Shown one piece after another: positions 10,748 to 20,948 of a DNA stretch of 64,000 nt (position 1 is its first letter; every line of letters begins with the position of its first letter). The stretch is taken from contig LNFC01000022.1 in NCBI GenBank assembly GCA_001464545.1, positions 248,001-312,000 of the forward strand, in the 5' to 3' direction. The notes under the pieces were generated by a model that had not been told where the DNA came from, did not search any database, and was given only the letters and a program-made list of their open reading frames with translations. Both the position numbers and the translations under genes were made by a program. The stretch comes from Acidobacteria bacterium Ga0077551 (lineage in GTDB: Bacteria > Pseudomonadota > Alphaproteobacteria > Caulobacterales > Hyphomonadaceae).

Positions 10748-12826
10748 ATGCTAGAGTTGCGACGGTTCTTGAACCATGTGGCGGCGGCGCTGGCCGTAGC
10801 TCCGTTGGGTGCGCCAGCATTCGGTGAGACAGTTGCTGACACGATAGACGGCGCCAGTCCGGAGCACCGGACAATCTTGACGCTGGAAGATTTTGCCCAG
10901 TTTGCGCCGCGCACGGCGCTGGATATGGTTCAACGTGTGCCGGGCGTGTCGATATCCAAGGATGACAGCGACTCGCGCGGTTTTGGCCAGGCCAGTGGCA
11001 ACGTGCTAATCAACGGCCAGCGCGTCTCTGGCAAGTCCAACGGTGCCAGCGCGGCGCTCGGCCGGGTTCCGGCAAGCCAAGTCGAGCGGATCGAAGTTGC
11101 GGATGCAAGCGTCTTCGGCGTGCCCGGACTATCCGGCCAGGCGATCAACGTCGTGACATCGGGCGAGGCCCGCCAATCCGGTTCCTGGAAGATGCAGGCG
11201 CGCTGGCGCGATGATTTCCAACCGGCGCTTGGCGTCGCCAATCTGGCGCTATCCGGCCGTAGCGGCGATGTCAGCTGGAGCGTGCAGGCGGACAATGCGC
11301 CGGAACGGCGAGGTAACCAGGGCTTCCGGAACGTGACGGACGGAACGGGCAACCTGCTCGAACTGCGCCAGGAAAAGTTCATCTTCTATGTCGATACAAC
11401 GTCGGTGTCGGGCTCGATGGCCTGGAAACCGCCGGGCGGCATGGTGGCCAATCTCAATGGAAAGGCGGCGACCTACCGGCAAGAAATCAAGGATCGCGCC
11501 CAGGTGTTTCCAGTTGCGGGTCCCGAAGGCCGGCGGCTGTTCGAGAGCCTTGAGGATGAGTGGAATGCGGAGCTCGGCGGCGATGTCGAATTCGACCTCA
11601 GTTCCGGTAGGCTGAAAGCGATCGGACTGGCACGCCGCGAGCGCAGCCCCTTCAACGATACCTTCCTCAGGGGCGGTCTCGACGGCTCGAACCTCTACCG
11701 CTCGGACTTTCGTCAAACCACGGATGAAGGCGAGTATATTCTTCGCAGCGAATATGGCTGGAAGACGCCTTCAGGTCCGGAGTGGCAACTGTCTGCGGAA
11801 GGTGCGTTCAATTTCCTCGAGGCAGAATCGGAACTCTCTGAGGCGATCAGCAACGGGCCGTTCGTGGCCGTGCCGCTCGATACATCGAATACACGCGTCG
11901 AGGAACGCCGGGCCGAGGCGATGCTGACGCATACGCGGTCGCTGGCGGCCGATCTCACGATGCAGTTGGCGGTCGGAGCGGAGTATTCGGAGATCTCGCA
12001 ATCCGGCGACACGGAGAAAGTCCGCATATTTACGCGTCCCAAGGGGTACGCAAGCCTGACCTGGGCAGCCAGCGAAACGCTCAGCCTCGTCACTCGGATC
12101 GAGCGCAAGGTCGGACAGCTCGACTTCTTCGATTTCGTTACTTCGGCCGACCTATCGCTGGACAACAACAATGCTGGCAATCCCGACATCGTTCCAACGC
12201 AGGTGTGGAGCGCCAGCTTGCAGGCTGAAAAGGATTTTTCGGAGTGGGGCGCTGCCACGGCCAAGATTACCTACGACAAGATCGAGGATATCGTTGACCG
12301 TGTGCCGATCGGCACCGGCGACGGTCCTGGCAACATCGACACAGCCTGGGGGGCGATTGCGGAGCTTGACGCGACGCTGAAACTAGCGCCGCTCGGTTTC
12401 GATGGCGCAGAAGTGACGGCCAGCGGTGTATGGATTGACTCGCGGGTAGATGATCCAGTCACAGGTGCGTCCCGACGGATCAGCGATGACCTGCTCTATG
12501 AAGTGAACGTCGAGTTTCGGCATGATGTTCCGGGTACGCAATTTGCCTGGGGCGCAAAGCTCGAGCGGCTTGCTTTCACGGACGAGTTCACGCGAAGCGA
12601 GCGAAGGCTCGAGCGGCAGCTGCACGGGATCGGTGAAGTCTTCGTCGAGCACAAGGACCTCTGGGGTGCGACCGGGCGCTTTGCGGTTCGCAATCTTCTC
12701 GATCACAGGGACGTGGTCGAACGCACGGTTTTTGCGCCTGACCGAAACGGCCTTGCTGTTCGCCGGGAAGTGTCAGAACGTGACCGCGGCCTGATTTTCG
12801 TGCTGTCCCTGAACGGAACTTTCTAA
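10748..12826 (+). CDS. TonB-dependent-receptor-like outer membrane protein 2 (tandem paralogue)
   Basis: The 692-residue paralogue of the preceding gene keeps the same plug motifs ([37 protein letters not shown]), barrel signatures ([42 protein letters not shown]) and terminal phenylalanine (LNGTF). An N-terminal signal-like helix is followed by the mature start around GETVADTID. The two lie 144 bp apart in the same direction, a local tandem duplication that has since diverged. The gene ends tail-to-tail with murB: the stop codons overlap by 4 bp within the palindrome AAACCGGACCGGTTT. Ligand unknown. Confidence 0.84.
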   Translation: MLELRRFLNHVAAALAVAPLGAPAFGETVADTIDGASPEHRTILTLEDFAQFAPRTALDMVQRVPGVSISKDDSDSRGFGQASGNVLINGQRVSGKSNGASAALGRVPASQVERIEVADASVFGVPGLSGQAINVVTSGEARQSGSWKMQARWRDDFQPALGVANLALSGRSGDVSWSVQADNAPERRGNQGFRNVTDGTGNLLELRQEKFIFYVDTTSVSGSMAWKPPGGMVANLNGKAATYRQEIKDRAQVFPVAGPEGRRLFESLEDEWNAELGGDVEFDLSSGRLKAIGLARRERSPFNDTFLRGGLDGSNLYRSDFRQTTDEGEYILRSEYGWKTPSGPEWQLSAEGAFNFLEAESELSEAISNGPFVAVPLDTSNTRVEERRAEAMLTHTRSLAADLTMQLAVGAEYSEISQSGDTEKVRIFTRPKGYASLTWAASETLSLVTRIERKVGQLDFFDFVTSADLSLDNNNAGNPDIVPTQVWSASLQAEKDFSEWGAATAKITYDKIEDIVDRVPIGTGDGPGNIDTAWGAIAELDATLKLAPLGFDGAEVTASGVWIDSRVDDPVTGASRRISDDLLYEVNVEFRHDVPGTQFAWGAKLERLAFTDEFTRSERRLERQLHGIGEVFVEHKDLWGATGRFAVRNLLDHRDVVERTVFAPDRNGLAVRREVSERDRGLIFVLSLNGTF

Positions 12827-13764
12827 ACCGGACCGGTTTGTCCGATCCGGCCAATGCGACGCACTTCCCAGCGCAGGCTGACACCGGATGTCTCCAGCAC
12901 GCGGGCGCGCACCAGTTCGCCGAGCGCTTCAAGATCGGCAGCAGTGGCCTCGCCCGTGTTGATCAGGAAATTGCAGTGCATCGGCGAGACCTGCGCGCCG
13001 CCGACCTTCAGGCCGCGGCATCCGGCGGCGTCGATCAGCTTCCAGGCAGAGCGCTGGTCTGGTGTGCCCGGCGGATCGGGATTGGCGAAGGTCGAGCCGG
13101 AGGTTTTCTCGCGGATCGGCTGGGTCTCGGCGCGGCGGGCCTGTAGCGCCTCTATTTCGGCTGCGATCTGGCCCGCGTCGCTCATGCCGGAGCCCCGAAG
13201 GACGAGGCGGGTGACGATGAACTCTTCCGGCAGGTCAGTGTGTCGATAGCTGAAATGGACAGGCGCGTGGCCCTCGCCAAACACGCGCCGCTCGCCGGCT
13301 CGGGTAACGCCTTCCAGCCGGACGAGAACGTCCTTCAGCTCGCGCCCATAGCAGCCCGCATTGGTGCGTGTGGCGCCGCCCAGCGAACCTGGAATACCGG
13401 ACAGGAATTCGAGGCCGGTTATGCCGTGTTTTGCAGCCGCCTTCGCGACGGCGAGGTCGAGCGCGCCGGCGCCGGCCGTCAGTTCCAGCTCACCGGTTTT
13501 CATCACCTCGCCCCAGGCGCGGCCCATCAGGCGGATGACAACGCCCGGAATGCCGCCATCGCGGACGATCAGGTTTGAGCCTACGCCGAGTGCGGTGACC
13601 GGAACAGCCGGGTCCAGCGCGCCGAGGAAGCCCGCAAGATCTGTCTCGTCCTCAGGCAGGAACAGGACGTCAGCCGGGCCACCCACGCGAAACCATGTAT
13701 AAGGCGCGAGCGCGGCGCCTTCGATCAGTTTGCCGCGCGCTGGTGGAAGGGAAGGTCGGGTCAT
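12823..13764 (-). CDS. murB: UDP-N-acetylenolpyruvoylglucosamine reductase MurB
   Basis: FAD/NADPH enzyme that completes UDP-N-acetylmuramate synthesis in the cytoplasm. Motifs: FAD-binding [15 protein letters not shown] and [13 protein letters not shown], then [20 protein letters not shown], catalytic segments SYRHTDLP and SGSTFANP (the catalytic serine is the S after G), and the C-terminal [17 protein letters not shown]. At 313 residues it is a type-I enzyme of normal length. In relatives murC normally lies just upstream, but here the upstream neighbour is an EF-hand protein, so the cluster is broken on this side as well. Confidence 0.96.
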   Translation of the reverse strand: MTRPSLPPARGKLIEGAALAPYTWFRVGGPADVLFLPEDETDLAGFLGALDPAVPVTALGVGSNLIVRDGGIPGVVIRLMGRAWGEVMKTGELELTAGAGALDLAVAKAAAKHGITGLEFLSGIPGSLGGATRTNAGCYGRELKDVLVRLEGVTRAGERRVFGEGHAPVHFSYRHTDLPEEFIVTRLVLRGSGMSDAGQIAAEIEALQARRAETQPIREKTSGSTFANPDPPGTPDQRSAWKLIDAAGCRGLKVGGAQVSPMHCNFLINTGEATAADLEALGELVRARVLETSGVSLRWEVRRIGRIGQTGPV

Positions 13765-13830
13765 GGACGACAGCGGGTCGCCCGCCGCGGCGGCGGTGTC
13801 AAGCGGCAGGCACGTGCGGCGAAGGAGGGC

Positions 13831-14388
13831 TCAGTTGTTGCTGGCGCCGATCCGGTCCGGCATCGGCCCGCCCGGCGGGCGCCGGTCGGGGCGTTCAGGT
13901 TTGGGATCGGGCGCCGACAGCTTGGCTAGCTCGATCGTTCCATTGCCGTCCTGATAGTTGGTCGCGAGCTGGGCGATGACGGCCTGGAACTCCTCGAACG
14001 TCACGATCCGGTCGAGGTTCGGGTCAAACCGGACGGGATTGGACAAGGTATCGTCCCGTGTCGGCAGGCTTGCGGCCCAGTCCTGTTGCTCGAGGGCGAC
14101 CAGCTCGCCGTCTCCATTGGCATCGGCGAGCAGGAAGGCGGCGCGGGTGCCTTCGGCCAGCTCTTCTGCTGAAATCCGGCCATCGCTGTTGGCATCAAAG
14201 CTCGCAAACAGGCCGCCGCCGGGCACAAGGCGTCCAAGGTTGCGCTGGGCGGGACCTGTATCCGGCTTGACCAGTCCCTGGCCGGGAAGGCGCACAAGGT
14301 CGTCCCCGTCATCTTCCGCCTGGGCATTGACCGGTAGGGCGGCCAGCAGGACGGCAGCCAAAAGTATCGATGGCAGGGTGCGGCGCAT
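13831..14388 (-). CDS. Secreted EF-hand protein
   Basis: Exported calcium-binding-type protein of 185 residues (start at the ATG giving MRRTLPS; an upstream ATG at 14415 would put nine residues before the signal peptide). Signal peptide: LLAAVLLAALPVNAQA. Three or four EF-hand-like loops follow: FDANSDGRISAEEL, ADANGDGELVALEQ, FDPNLDRIVTFEEF (loop shortened) and a partial DGNGTIELAKL. Such proteins are common in alphaproteobacterial periplasms; specific roles are unknown. It is transcribed toward murB with a 66-bp gap, so it may be cotranscribed with murB. Confidence 0.75.
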   Translation of the reverse strand: MRRTLPSILLAAVLLAALPVNAQAEDDGDDLVRLPGQGLVKPDTGPAQRNLGRLVPGGGLFASFDANSDGRISAEELAEGTRAAFLLADANGDGELVALEQQDWAASLPTRDDTLSNPVRFDPNLDRIVTFEEFQAVIAQLATNYQDGNGTIELAKLSAPDPKPERPDRRPPGGPMPDRIGASNN

Positions 14389-14499
14389 GATCGGTGCCTC
14401 CTCAGGCTTGCCCATGGTTACCCTAGGCAGGTGTGCTGTTTATGCAACAGCCGGTTACAGCACGGGGGCGCTGTGGGGGCCTGCTTCGCAGGCCGCGAA

Positions 14500-14514
14500 T
14501 TAACCCTGCCTTAA
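14500..14514 (+). promoter_or_regulatory. CtrA box (TTAA-N7-TTAA) upstream of divL
   Basis: TTAACCCTGCCTTAA matches the full CtrA consensus, with a further half-site TTAACCA at 14533-14539 and TATAAA just after it. The box ends 91 bp before the divL ATG, in the right strand context for a promoter. CtrA is the cell-cycle master regulator of alphaproteobacteria and DivL acts upstream of CtrA phosphorylation, so the site would close a feedback loop. Binding is not shown by sequence alone. Confidence 0.65.
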
Positions 14515-14605
14515 CGCTCGCGGGGCCATTCGTTAACCAGTATAAACTTGCCAGAGTCGCGCCCCGGCAGGCGCGAGATGCCGCGCTTGGAAAGGCGACC
14601 ATCCG

Positions 14606-17047
14606 ATGAACGCAGAACAAGTGCCCATCATCATGGCGGTTGGTACCGCAATGCTGGCCCTTGGCGCGCTGCTCTGGGCCTTGCGGGTTTCGGATGGGGC
14701 ACGCGGCGCCGCCAAACGCTACCGCGATCTGGCCGGCGACCGGGAGACCGAAAACGCAGCCCTCAAATCTGTGTTGGGCGCCCATCCAGGCGTGATCCTC
14801 GTCTGGCAAGGTGAGGCACTGGAAGTCGAAGGCGACGAAATCACCCCGCCGGACGTGTTCGGCTCGTCGGTGGCGCTGGCAGGCCTGCTGAGTTTCACGG
14901 ATGCGGCGATTTCAGACAATCCCACGGTCCGGATCGTCGAAGGCATCGCCGATCTGGAAGCGCGCGATTCGGCCGGGCAGGACACGACGCTGCGAATCCG
15001 CCTGCGCGAGCTGCGCGAGCAGGGAAATCCGTTTTCGCTGACGATCATCGGCCCTTCGGGACGCTTCCTCGAAGCGGATGGCCGCACCGCCGGTGCGCGC
15101 GCCGTGGTGTGGGTCACTGACGCGACGATCAAGGGGCTTGAAGAAAGCTCCGCCCGCGGAAAATTCGAGGAAGCACGCCAGGTGATCGCCCGCGATCCGA
15201 CCGCCTTCCTCGACATGCTGCGCAAGGCGCCCTTCCCGGCCTGGCGCGTGTCCGGCATGGGCCGCCTGCAATGGGCCAACCCCGCCTATCTCGCCGCCGT
15301 CGACGTCTCGAGCCTCGACCGGCTTCTGGAGGAGCAGACGACGCTCGACCAGGCGGTGGCCGAACAGGCCCGCAAGACGATTTCCGACGGCCAGGAGCAT
15401 GACGAGACGCGCCATATCGTGGTCAAGGGCGATCGCCGGTCGATGCGTGTGCTGACGTTCCCGCTGTCCGGTGGGGCAGGGGCGATGGCCTTTGATGTGA
15501 CGATGCAGGAGAACGCGCGCGAAGAACTGAACCGCCACGTCCGTGCCCATGACGAAACGCTGAACCATGTGGCCGACGCCGTCGCCATCTTCAGCGCCGA
15601 GCGCAAGCTGACCTTCTACAACAAGGCCTTCCGCGACATGTGGGACCTTGAAGAGGCCTTCCTCCTTGACCGGCCGAACCATGGCCAGCTGCTCGACCGG
15701 CTGCGTGAGCGCCGCAAGATTCCCGGCCGCCCGAACTACGCCGAATGGCGCGCCGAGGAGATCTCCTACTATCTCGACCTCGACGGCGTGAAAGAGGACA
15801 AGTGGTCCCTCCCGGACGGGCGCGCACTGTCGGTCACCCGCCAGCGGCACCCGATGGGCGGCCTTTTGCTGCTGTTCAAGGACATCACCGTCCAGCTCGA
15901 CCTGCAGACGCGCTTCAACGCGCTGATCAAGACGCAGCGCTCCACCCTCGACAACCTCCACGAGGCGGTCACCGTGTTCGGCAGCGACGGCCGCCTCAAG
16001 CTGCACAACCGCGCATTCGAGCGGGTCTGGGACCTGCCGGCGGATCTGCTCAAGGACACGCCGGACTATGACGACGTGGTCAAAGGCTGCGTGCCGCTGT
16101 TCCACGATGCGGACATCTGGGACGCCATCAAGGTGCACATCACCGACCCGTCCGCCAGTTCGCGTCAGGCCACCACCGGTGAGATGCGCCGCTCGGACGG
16201 CTCGCTTCTCACCTATATCACCAACCCGCTGCCGGACGGCAACACGCTGATCGCCTTCGCGGACGTGACCGCCACCCGCCGCGTCGAGTCGGCCCTGCGT
16301 GACCGCGCCGAAGCTTTCGAAGCCGCCGACCGGCTGAAGACCGAATTCGTGCGCAACGTCAGCTACCAGCTGCGCTCGCCGCTGACGACGATCTTCGGAT
16401 ATGCCGAGCTCCTTGAAACGCAGCGCAACGGCGCGCTGACCGAGCGCCAGACCGATCACGTCCGCGCCATCCTCTCGGCCTCCGATCATCTCAACAAGCT
16501 CATCGAGAACATTCTGGATCTGGCCTTGATCGAAGCGGGCCGCATGGATCTCGATATCGACACGGTCAACCTCGAAGACCTGATCGCCGAAGGCATAGAG
16601 ATGGTTGTCTCGAAGGCCGAGGACACGGAAGTCACCGTGCGCTCGGAGATCACAGGCAAGCTGGGTACGATCCGCGGCGACGCGCGGCGCATCAAGCAGG
16701 TCCTGTTCAATCTGGTTTCGAACTCGCTCCGCTTCACGGAAGCGGGCGGCGAAGTCGTTGTGGCTGCGCAGCGCGCCGGCGACATGGTGATGCTCAGTGT
16801 ACGGGACAACGGCATCGGCCTCGAAGCCGACAAGCGCGCAACCAGCTTCGACAGTTTCGTGTCAGGCGATCAGCGCGGCGCGGGCCTCGGGCTTGCGCTG
16901 GTGAAGCACTTCATTCACCTGCATGGCGGCACGGTCGGCATGAAGCCGGTAGATGGCGGCGGGCTTGAGGTGATGTGCTGGTTGCCGGCGCAGGTCTCGA
17001 TCACCGCGCAGAGCATCGTCCATCATCCGGAAGGCGCGTCGCTCTAG
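14606..17047 (+). CDS. divL: DivL-type PAS kinase homologue with tyrosine in the H-box
   Basis: Membrane-anchored member of the CckA/DivK/CtrA cell-cycle pathway. The 813-residue protein has one N-terminal membrane helix (~8-27), several PAS-like domains (clear ones at ~320-430 and ~450-560), a dimerisation/H-box region and a C-terminal HATPase. The H-box reads FVRNVSYQLRSPLTTIFGY: tyrosine 587 replaces the phosphoacceptor histidine, the hallmark of DivL. The ATPase boxes look intact (N-box LFNLVSNSLRFT, G1 DNGIGLEAD, G2 GAGLGLALVKHF). Known DivL acts by protein contacts with DivK and CckA rather than as a normal kinase. It starts after GGAAAGG at good spacing, and a CtrA box lies upstream. 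Confidence 0.88.
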   Translation: MNAEQVPIIMAVGTAMLALGALLWALRVSDGARGAAKRYRDLAGDRETENAALKSVLGAHPGVILVWQGEALEVEGDEITPPDVFGSSVALAGLLSFTDAAISDNPTVRIVEGIADLEARDSAGQDTTLRIRLRELREQGNPFSLTIIGPSGRFLEADGRTAGARAVVWVTDATIKGLEESSARGKFEEARQVIARDPTAFLDMLRKAPFPAWRVSGMGRLQWANPAYLAAVDVSSLDRLLEEQTTLDQAVAEQARKTISDGQEHDETRHIVVKGDRRSMRVLTFPLSGGAGAMAFDVTMQENAREELNRHVRAHDETLNHVADAVAIFSAERKLTFYNKAFRDMWDLEEAFLLDRPNHGQLLDRLRERRKIPGRPNYAEWRAEEISYYLDLDGVKEDKWSLPDGRALSVTRQRHPMGGLLLLFKDITVQLDLQTRFNALIKTQRSTLDNLHEAVTVFGSDGRLKLHNRAFERVWDLPADLLKDTPDYDDVVKGCVPLFHDADIWDAIKVHITDPSASSRQATTGEMRRSDGSLLTYITNPLPDGNTLIAFADVTATRRVESALRDRAEAFEAADRLKTEFVRNVSYQLRSPLTTIFGYAELLETQRNGALTERQTDHVRAILSASDHLNKLIENILDLALIEAGRMDLDIDTVNLEDLIAEGIEMVVSKAEDTEVTVRSEITGKLGTIRGDARRIKQVLFNLVSNSLRFTEAGGEVVVAAQRAGDMVMLSVRDNGIGLEADKRATSFDSFVSGDQRGAGLGLALVKHFIHLHGGTVGMKPVDGGGLEVMCWLPAQVSITAQSIVHHPEGASL

Positions 17048-17054
17048 ACCTCCG

Positions 17055-18368
17055 TCAGACCGGATCGCGGGCGCGGTAAACCCCTTCGTCAAACTCGCCT
17101 TCCCACTTGGCGACGGCGACCGCGACTGCAAGGTCTCCGGTCACGTTAGTCACGGTTCGCATCATGTCGAGGATGCGGTCAAACGGGAACAGGATCGCTA
17201 TGATGAGTACCGTGTTCTCAGCAGTTACGCCGATCACGCTCAGCGTCGTCGCTGCCAGGAACAGGCTGACCGAGGGGATGCCGGCTGTGCCGATTGAGAC
17301 CAAGGCCGCCATCAGGATGATCGTGAAATACATGTCCGGCGTCATTGTGATGCCGAGCGCCTGAGCCGCGAACAGCGCGATGAGGCCCTGATACAGCGCC
17401 GTGCCGTCCATGTTGATGGTGGCGCCGAGCGGCAGGACCGAGGAAGCAATTGGTTTGCCGATCCCGAGGTTCTTGTTGGCCGCCGTCATGGTGACCGGCA
17501 GGGTGGCATTAGACGACGAAGTCGAGAACGCCACCGCTTGCGGATCGGCGACGCCGCGGATGAAAGGGATGAGCGGCAGGCGGAGCATCACCTTGACGAT
17601 GAAGCCGTAGGTGATCAGCATGTGCAGCGTGCAGGCGAGATAGTGCGCCAGCGTCATCTTGCCGAGCACCTCGAGCACGACAAGGCCGCGCGTCCCCAGC
17701 ACCCAGGCCATCAGCGCAAGCACACCGATCGGCGCGACTTCCATGATGATGATGGTGAGCTTCATCATGACGTCTGCCGCACTGTTCATGACGCGCGCGA
17801 CGGGCTCTCCCGCTTCGCCTGCCATCAGTGTCGCAACGCCCAGCATGATGGCGAAGAAGATGATGGCGAGCACGTCACCCTTGGCCATCGCATCCACCGG
17901 GTTCACTGGAATGATCGACAGCAGGGTGCGGATGATCTGTTCCAGCACACTGCCGGGAGCAGGATTCGCAGCCAGCCGCTCGCGTGCTTCCTCCATGTCG
18001 GTGGTCGACACGGCCGAGAGATCAAAGCCCGCGCCAGGCTGGATGATCGTGCCCAACGCAAGGCCGAAGCAAACCGCGATGACGGTTGTGATCATGTACA
18101 TCGCGAGGGCGCGCCCACCCAGACTGCCGAGGCGCTTGGGATCCCCCATCGCGAGCACGCCGGAAACCAGCGTGGCAAAGATGAGCGGCACGACCAGCAT
18201 GCGAATGAGATTGATGAAAGCGTCCCCGACAGGCTTGAACCAGGTCGTGACGATATCGGAAGCGCGGTCCGGCCCGATCCCATAGCGAAGGCCTAGCCCG
18301 ATGGCCGCACCTATGAGGAGACCGAGGATCACCCGCTTCCAGAGATCGATTTCAAACCACGCCTTCAT
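17055..18368 (-). CDS. Dicarboxylate/amino acid:cation symporter (DAACS family)
   Basis: Inner-membrane secondary transporter that brings in C4-dicarboxylates, glutamate or aspartate with protons or sodium. At 437 residues with about eight hydrophobic helices plus re-entrant loops it matches GltP/DctA size. Family motifs are present: the serine-rich hairpin FSTSSSNATLPVTM, the cation/substrate motif TINMDGTALYQG, and PLIFATLVSGVLAMGD in the N-terminal half. It converges with divL 7 bp apart and is divergent from hrpB. Substrate cannot be told from sequence. Confidence 0.92.
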   Translation of the reverse strand: MKAWFEIDLWKRVILGLLIGAAIGLGLRYGIGPDRASDIVTTWFKPVGDAFINLIRMLVVPLIFATLVSGVLAMGDPKRLGSLGGRALAMYMITTVIAVCFGLALGTIIQPGAGFDLSAVSTTDMEEARERLAANPAPGSVLEQIIRTLLSIIPVNPVDAMAKGDVLAIIFFAIMLGVATLMAGEAGEPVARVMNSAADVMMKLTIIIMEVAPIGVLALMAWVLGTRGLVVLEVLGKMTLAHYLACTLHMLITYGFIVKVMLRLPLIPFIRGVADPQAVAFSTSSSNATLPVTMTAANKNLGIGKPIASSVLPLGATINMDGTALYQGLIALFAAQALGITMTPDMYFTIILMAALVSIGTAGIPSVSLFLAATTLSVIGVTAENTVLIIAILFPFDRILDMMRTVTNVTGDLAVAVAVAKWEGEFDEGVYRARDPV

Positions 18369-18478
18369 CTGCCGCCTCTTGTTCCGCCGGGAGGAAGGGT
18401 AAGGGCAGGCGACACAGAAGACAACCTTTGCGGCGCGATGCTTGCCAGACGAGGCCGCGGCGCCCTATTCCGTGCAGC

Positions 18479-20923
18479 ATGGTCTCCGCGCACGCCCCCT
18501 TGCCGATAGACGACGTGTTGCCGGAGATTCTCCGCGCGCTTGCGGCTGGCAACCGGCTCATCCTCGCCGCGCCGCCGGGCGCCGGCAAGACGACGCGCGT
18601 GCCGCTGGCGCTGGCGGGCCTGCTCGGCGGCGAAGCCGTTATCCGCGGCCGCATCCTGATGCTCGAGCCGCGCCGGATCGCGGCGCGGATGGCTGCGGAG
18701 CGCATGGCGTCGACCCTCGGGGAACGGCTCGGCCAGACGGTGGGTCTCACCACACGGGTGGACCGGAAAGTCTCCGCCGCCACGCGGATCGAGGTGATCA
18801 CCGACGGCCTTTTCACGCGTCGCATCCTGAACGATCCCGAGATGAAGGATGTCGGCGCGGTGCTGTTCGACGAATTCCACGAACGGCGCCTGAACTCCGA
18901 TCTCGGCCTCGCCCTCGCTCTGGAAGCACAGGGCGCGCTGCGCGAAGACCTCCGCCTGCTGATCATGTCGGCCACGCTGGACATAGCGGCCGTGTCGAAA
19001 GCCATTGCCGCGCCGGTGATCGAGAGTGCAGGGCGCCAGTATCCTGTCGAGACGCGCTATCTCGGCCGCTCCGACGACCGGATCGAAGACCGGATGCCGA
19101 AGGCCATCCGCCAGGCGCTGCGCGAGGAGCAGGGCTCCGTGCTCGCCTTCCTGCCCGGCGCGCGGGAAATCCACCGCACGGCGGAGGCGCTCGCCGGTCT
19201 CGGGCCGGGTATCCTCATCGCGCCGCTGTTCGGGGCCCTGTCTCCGGCAGAACAGGACGCGGCGGTCTCGCCCGCGCCGAGCGGCAAACGCAAGGTCGTG
19301 CTCGCGACCGATTTGGCCGAAAGCGCGCTCACTATCGAAGGGGTACGCATCGTCATCGATTCCGGCCTCGCCCGCGTCGCCGAAGATGAAGCCGGCGGCC
19401 TCGGCACCAGGCTCAGCACCGTGCGGGCCTCGCGCGCCTCGGCCGACCAGCGCCGGGGCCGGGCAGGGCGCACCGCGCCGGGCGTGTGCTACCGGCTTTG
19501 GGATGAGGCGGCCACGCGCGGCCTGATGGCGGCCGCCACGCCGGAAATCCTGTCGAGCGACCTGTCGGGCCTCGTCCTGGCGCTTGCCGAATGGGGCGAG
19601 CGCGATCCCGCGAAGCTGACCTGGCTGGATGCGCCCCCCGCCGGCAAATACCGCGCCGCAGAGGCGCAGCTCCTCGCCCTCGGCGCGCTCGACGAGGCGG
19701 GCGCCCTGACGCCGAAGGGCCGCGAGATGGCGCGCCTGCCGATGTCGCCGAGGCTGGCGGCGCTGATCGCGGCGGCGCCCGGTCCGGCGGAGAAGGCGCT
19801 CGCCGCTGAAGTCGCCGCCCTGGCCGGCGAGCGCGGTATCGGCGGCGAGTCCGGTGACCTGCGCGACCGGCTGCAGCGTTTCCGCAATGATGGCAGTCCC
19901 CGCACCCGCAGCCTCAAGGCGCAGGCGGCGAGCTGGGGCGGCGGTGCAAAGCCCGGCGGCGATCTCGCGCGCCTGCTGGCTTCCGCCTGGCCGGACCAGG
20001 TCGCGCGCAGGCGGCCCGGATCGGACGGATCCTATCTGCTGGCCTCCGGGCGCGCCGCAAACCTTCCGCCGACGGATGGTCTGGCAAAATCGGATTGGCT
20101 GGTTGTCGCCGATCTCGGCGGCGCCGCGCGCGAGCCCCGGATCACGCTCGCCCTGCCGCTCACAGAAGCCGAGGCGTTGGCGAGCCAGAGGATGGTCACG
20201 GAAGACCGCGCCACCTTTGATCCGAAGACCGGCCGGTTCACCGCGCGGCGGGTGAAAGCCCTGGGCGCGATCGTGCTGAGCGAAGCGCCGCTTCCGAAAC
20301 CCTCGGCGGACGCCGCGGCGCGGGCGATGCTGGAGGCCGTGCACGCAGGCGGCTTCGATGCGCTCGGCGCCGCAGAGGTGGTCGAAGAGACGCTTCACCG
20401 CTTGCGGGTCCTCGAGACAGCGTCCCTTCTGGAAGCGCCCGTGCGGGACACCGGCGCGCTGGTGGAGTCGGCGCTCGACTGGCTTCACCCGCTGCTACGC
20501 CGCAAGGGCGCGTCGGTTCCGGCGCCGCATGAAGTGCGCGACGCGCTGGTCCAGTCGTTTGACTGGAAAGTTCAGGATGCGCTGCGCCAACAGGCGCCGC
20601 TGACGCTGGACCTGCCCTCCGGCCAGGAAGTCCGCGTCGACTGGCTCGATCCACGCTCGCCTCTCGTTTCGGCGCGGGCGCAGGCCTTCTACGGCCTCAC
20701 TGAGCATCCGAAGATGGCGGCCGGACGGGTGCCGGTCACGGTGGAACTCCTGTCACCCGGCATGAAGCCGGTGGCCACCACGCAGGACCTCGCGCGTTTC
20801 TGGGGCGCCGGTTACAAGGACATGGCCAAGGACATGCGCGGGCGCTATCCCAAGCATGACTGGCCGGACGATCCGGCAAACGCGCGCGCCCATGAGGGGC
20901 GTACCAAGAAACGGCTCACCTGA
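18479..20923 (+). CDS. hrpB: ATP-dependent helicase HrpB
   Basis: DEAH-box RNA helicase of the HrpB family, role poorly defined. From the ATG at 18479 (a longer frame from 18428 has an unconserved head) it has 814 residues: Walker A PPGAGKTTRVPL, DEAH variant FDEFHERRLNSD, motif III MSATLD, motif V ATDLAESALTIEGVRIVIDSG (cited in part as family signature), motif VI QRRGRAGRTAPG, then the HA2 region and the HrpB-specific C-terminus (KDMAKDMRGRYPKHDWPDDP). The length is standard. It overlaps nothing and precedes the PBP4-type gene by 25 bp, so the two may be cotranscribed. Confidence 0.94.
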   Translation: MVSAHAPLPIDDVLPEILRALAAGNRLILAAPPGAGKTTRVPLALAGLLGGEAVIRGRILMLEPRRIAARMAAERMASTLGERLGQTVGLTTRVDRKVSAATRIEVITDGLFTRRILNDPEMKDVGAVLFDEFHERRLNSDLGLALALEAQGALREDLRLLIMSATLDIAAVSKAIAAPVIESAGRQYPVETRYLGRSDDRIEDRMPKAIRQALREEQGSVLAFLPGAREIHRTAEALAGLGPGILIAPLFGALSPAEQDAAVSPAPSGKRKVVLATDLAESALTIEGVRIVIDSGLARVAEDEAGGLGTRLSTVRASRASADQRRGRAGRTAPGVCYRLWDEAATRGLMAAATPEILSSDLSGLVLALAEWGERDPAKLTWLDAPPAGKYRAAEAQLLALGALDEAGALTPKGREMARLPMSPRLAALIAAAPGPAEKALAAEVAALAGERGIGGESGDLRDRLQRFRNDGSPRTRSLKAQAASWGGGAKPGGDLARLLASAWPDQVARRRPGSDGSYLLASGRAANLPPTDGLAKSDWLVVADLGGAAREPRITLALPLTEAEALASQRMVTEDRATFDPKTGRFTARRVKALGAIVLSEAPLPKPSADAAARAMLEAVHAGGFDALGAAEVVEETLHRLRVLETASLLEAPVRDTGALVESALDWLHPLLRRKGASVPAPHEVRDALVQSFDWKVQDALRQQAPLTLDLPSGQEVRVDWLDPRSPLVSARAQAFYGLTEHPKMAAGRVPVTVELLSPGMKPVATTQDLARFWGAGYKDMAKDMRGRYPKHDWPDDPANARAHEGRTKKRLT

Positions 20924-20948
20924 GCCGGCCGAGAAGGAACAAGACGCG

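Noticed and set aside
12825..12839. Palindrome AAACCGGACCGGTTT at the murB/receptor stop codons as a terminator
   Set aside because: Stem of 7 bp with a one-base loop cannot form a proper hairpin and no T tract follows; noted only as overlapping convergent ends.
14912..16489. 525-residue open frame opposite divL
   Set aside because: Antisense shadow; divL carries all kinase and PAS motifs.
18365..20488. 707-residue open frame opposite hrpB
   Set aside because: Antisense shadow without a ribosome site or recognisable motifs; hrpB motifs are continuous on the plus strand.
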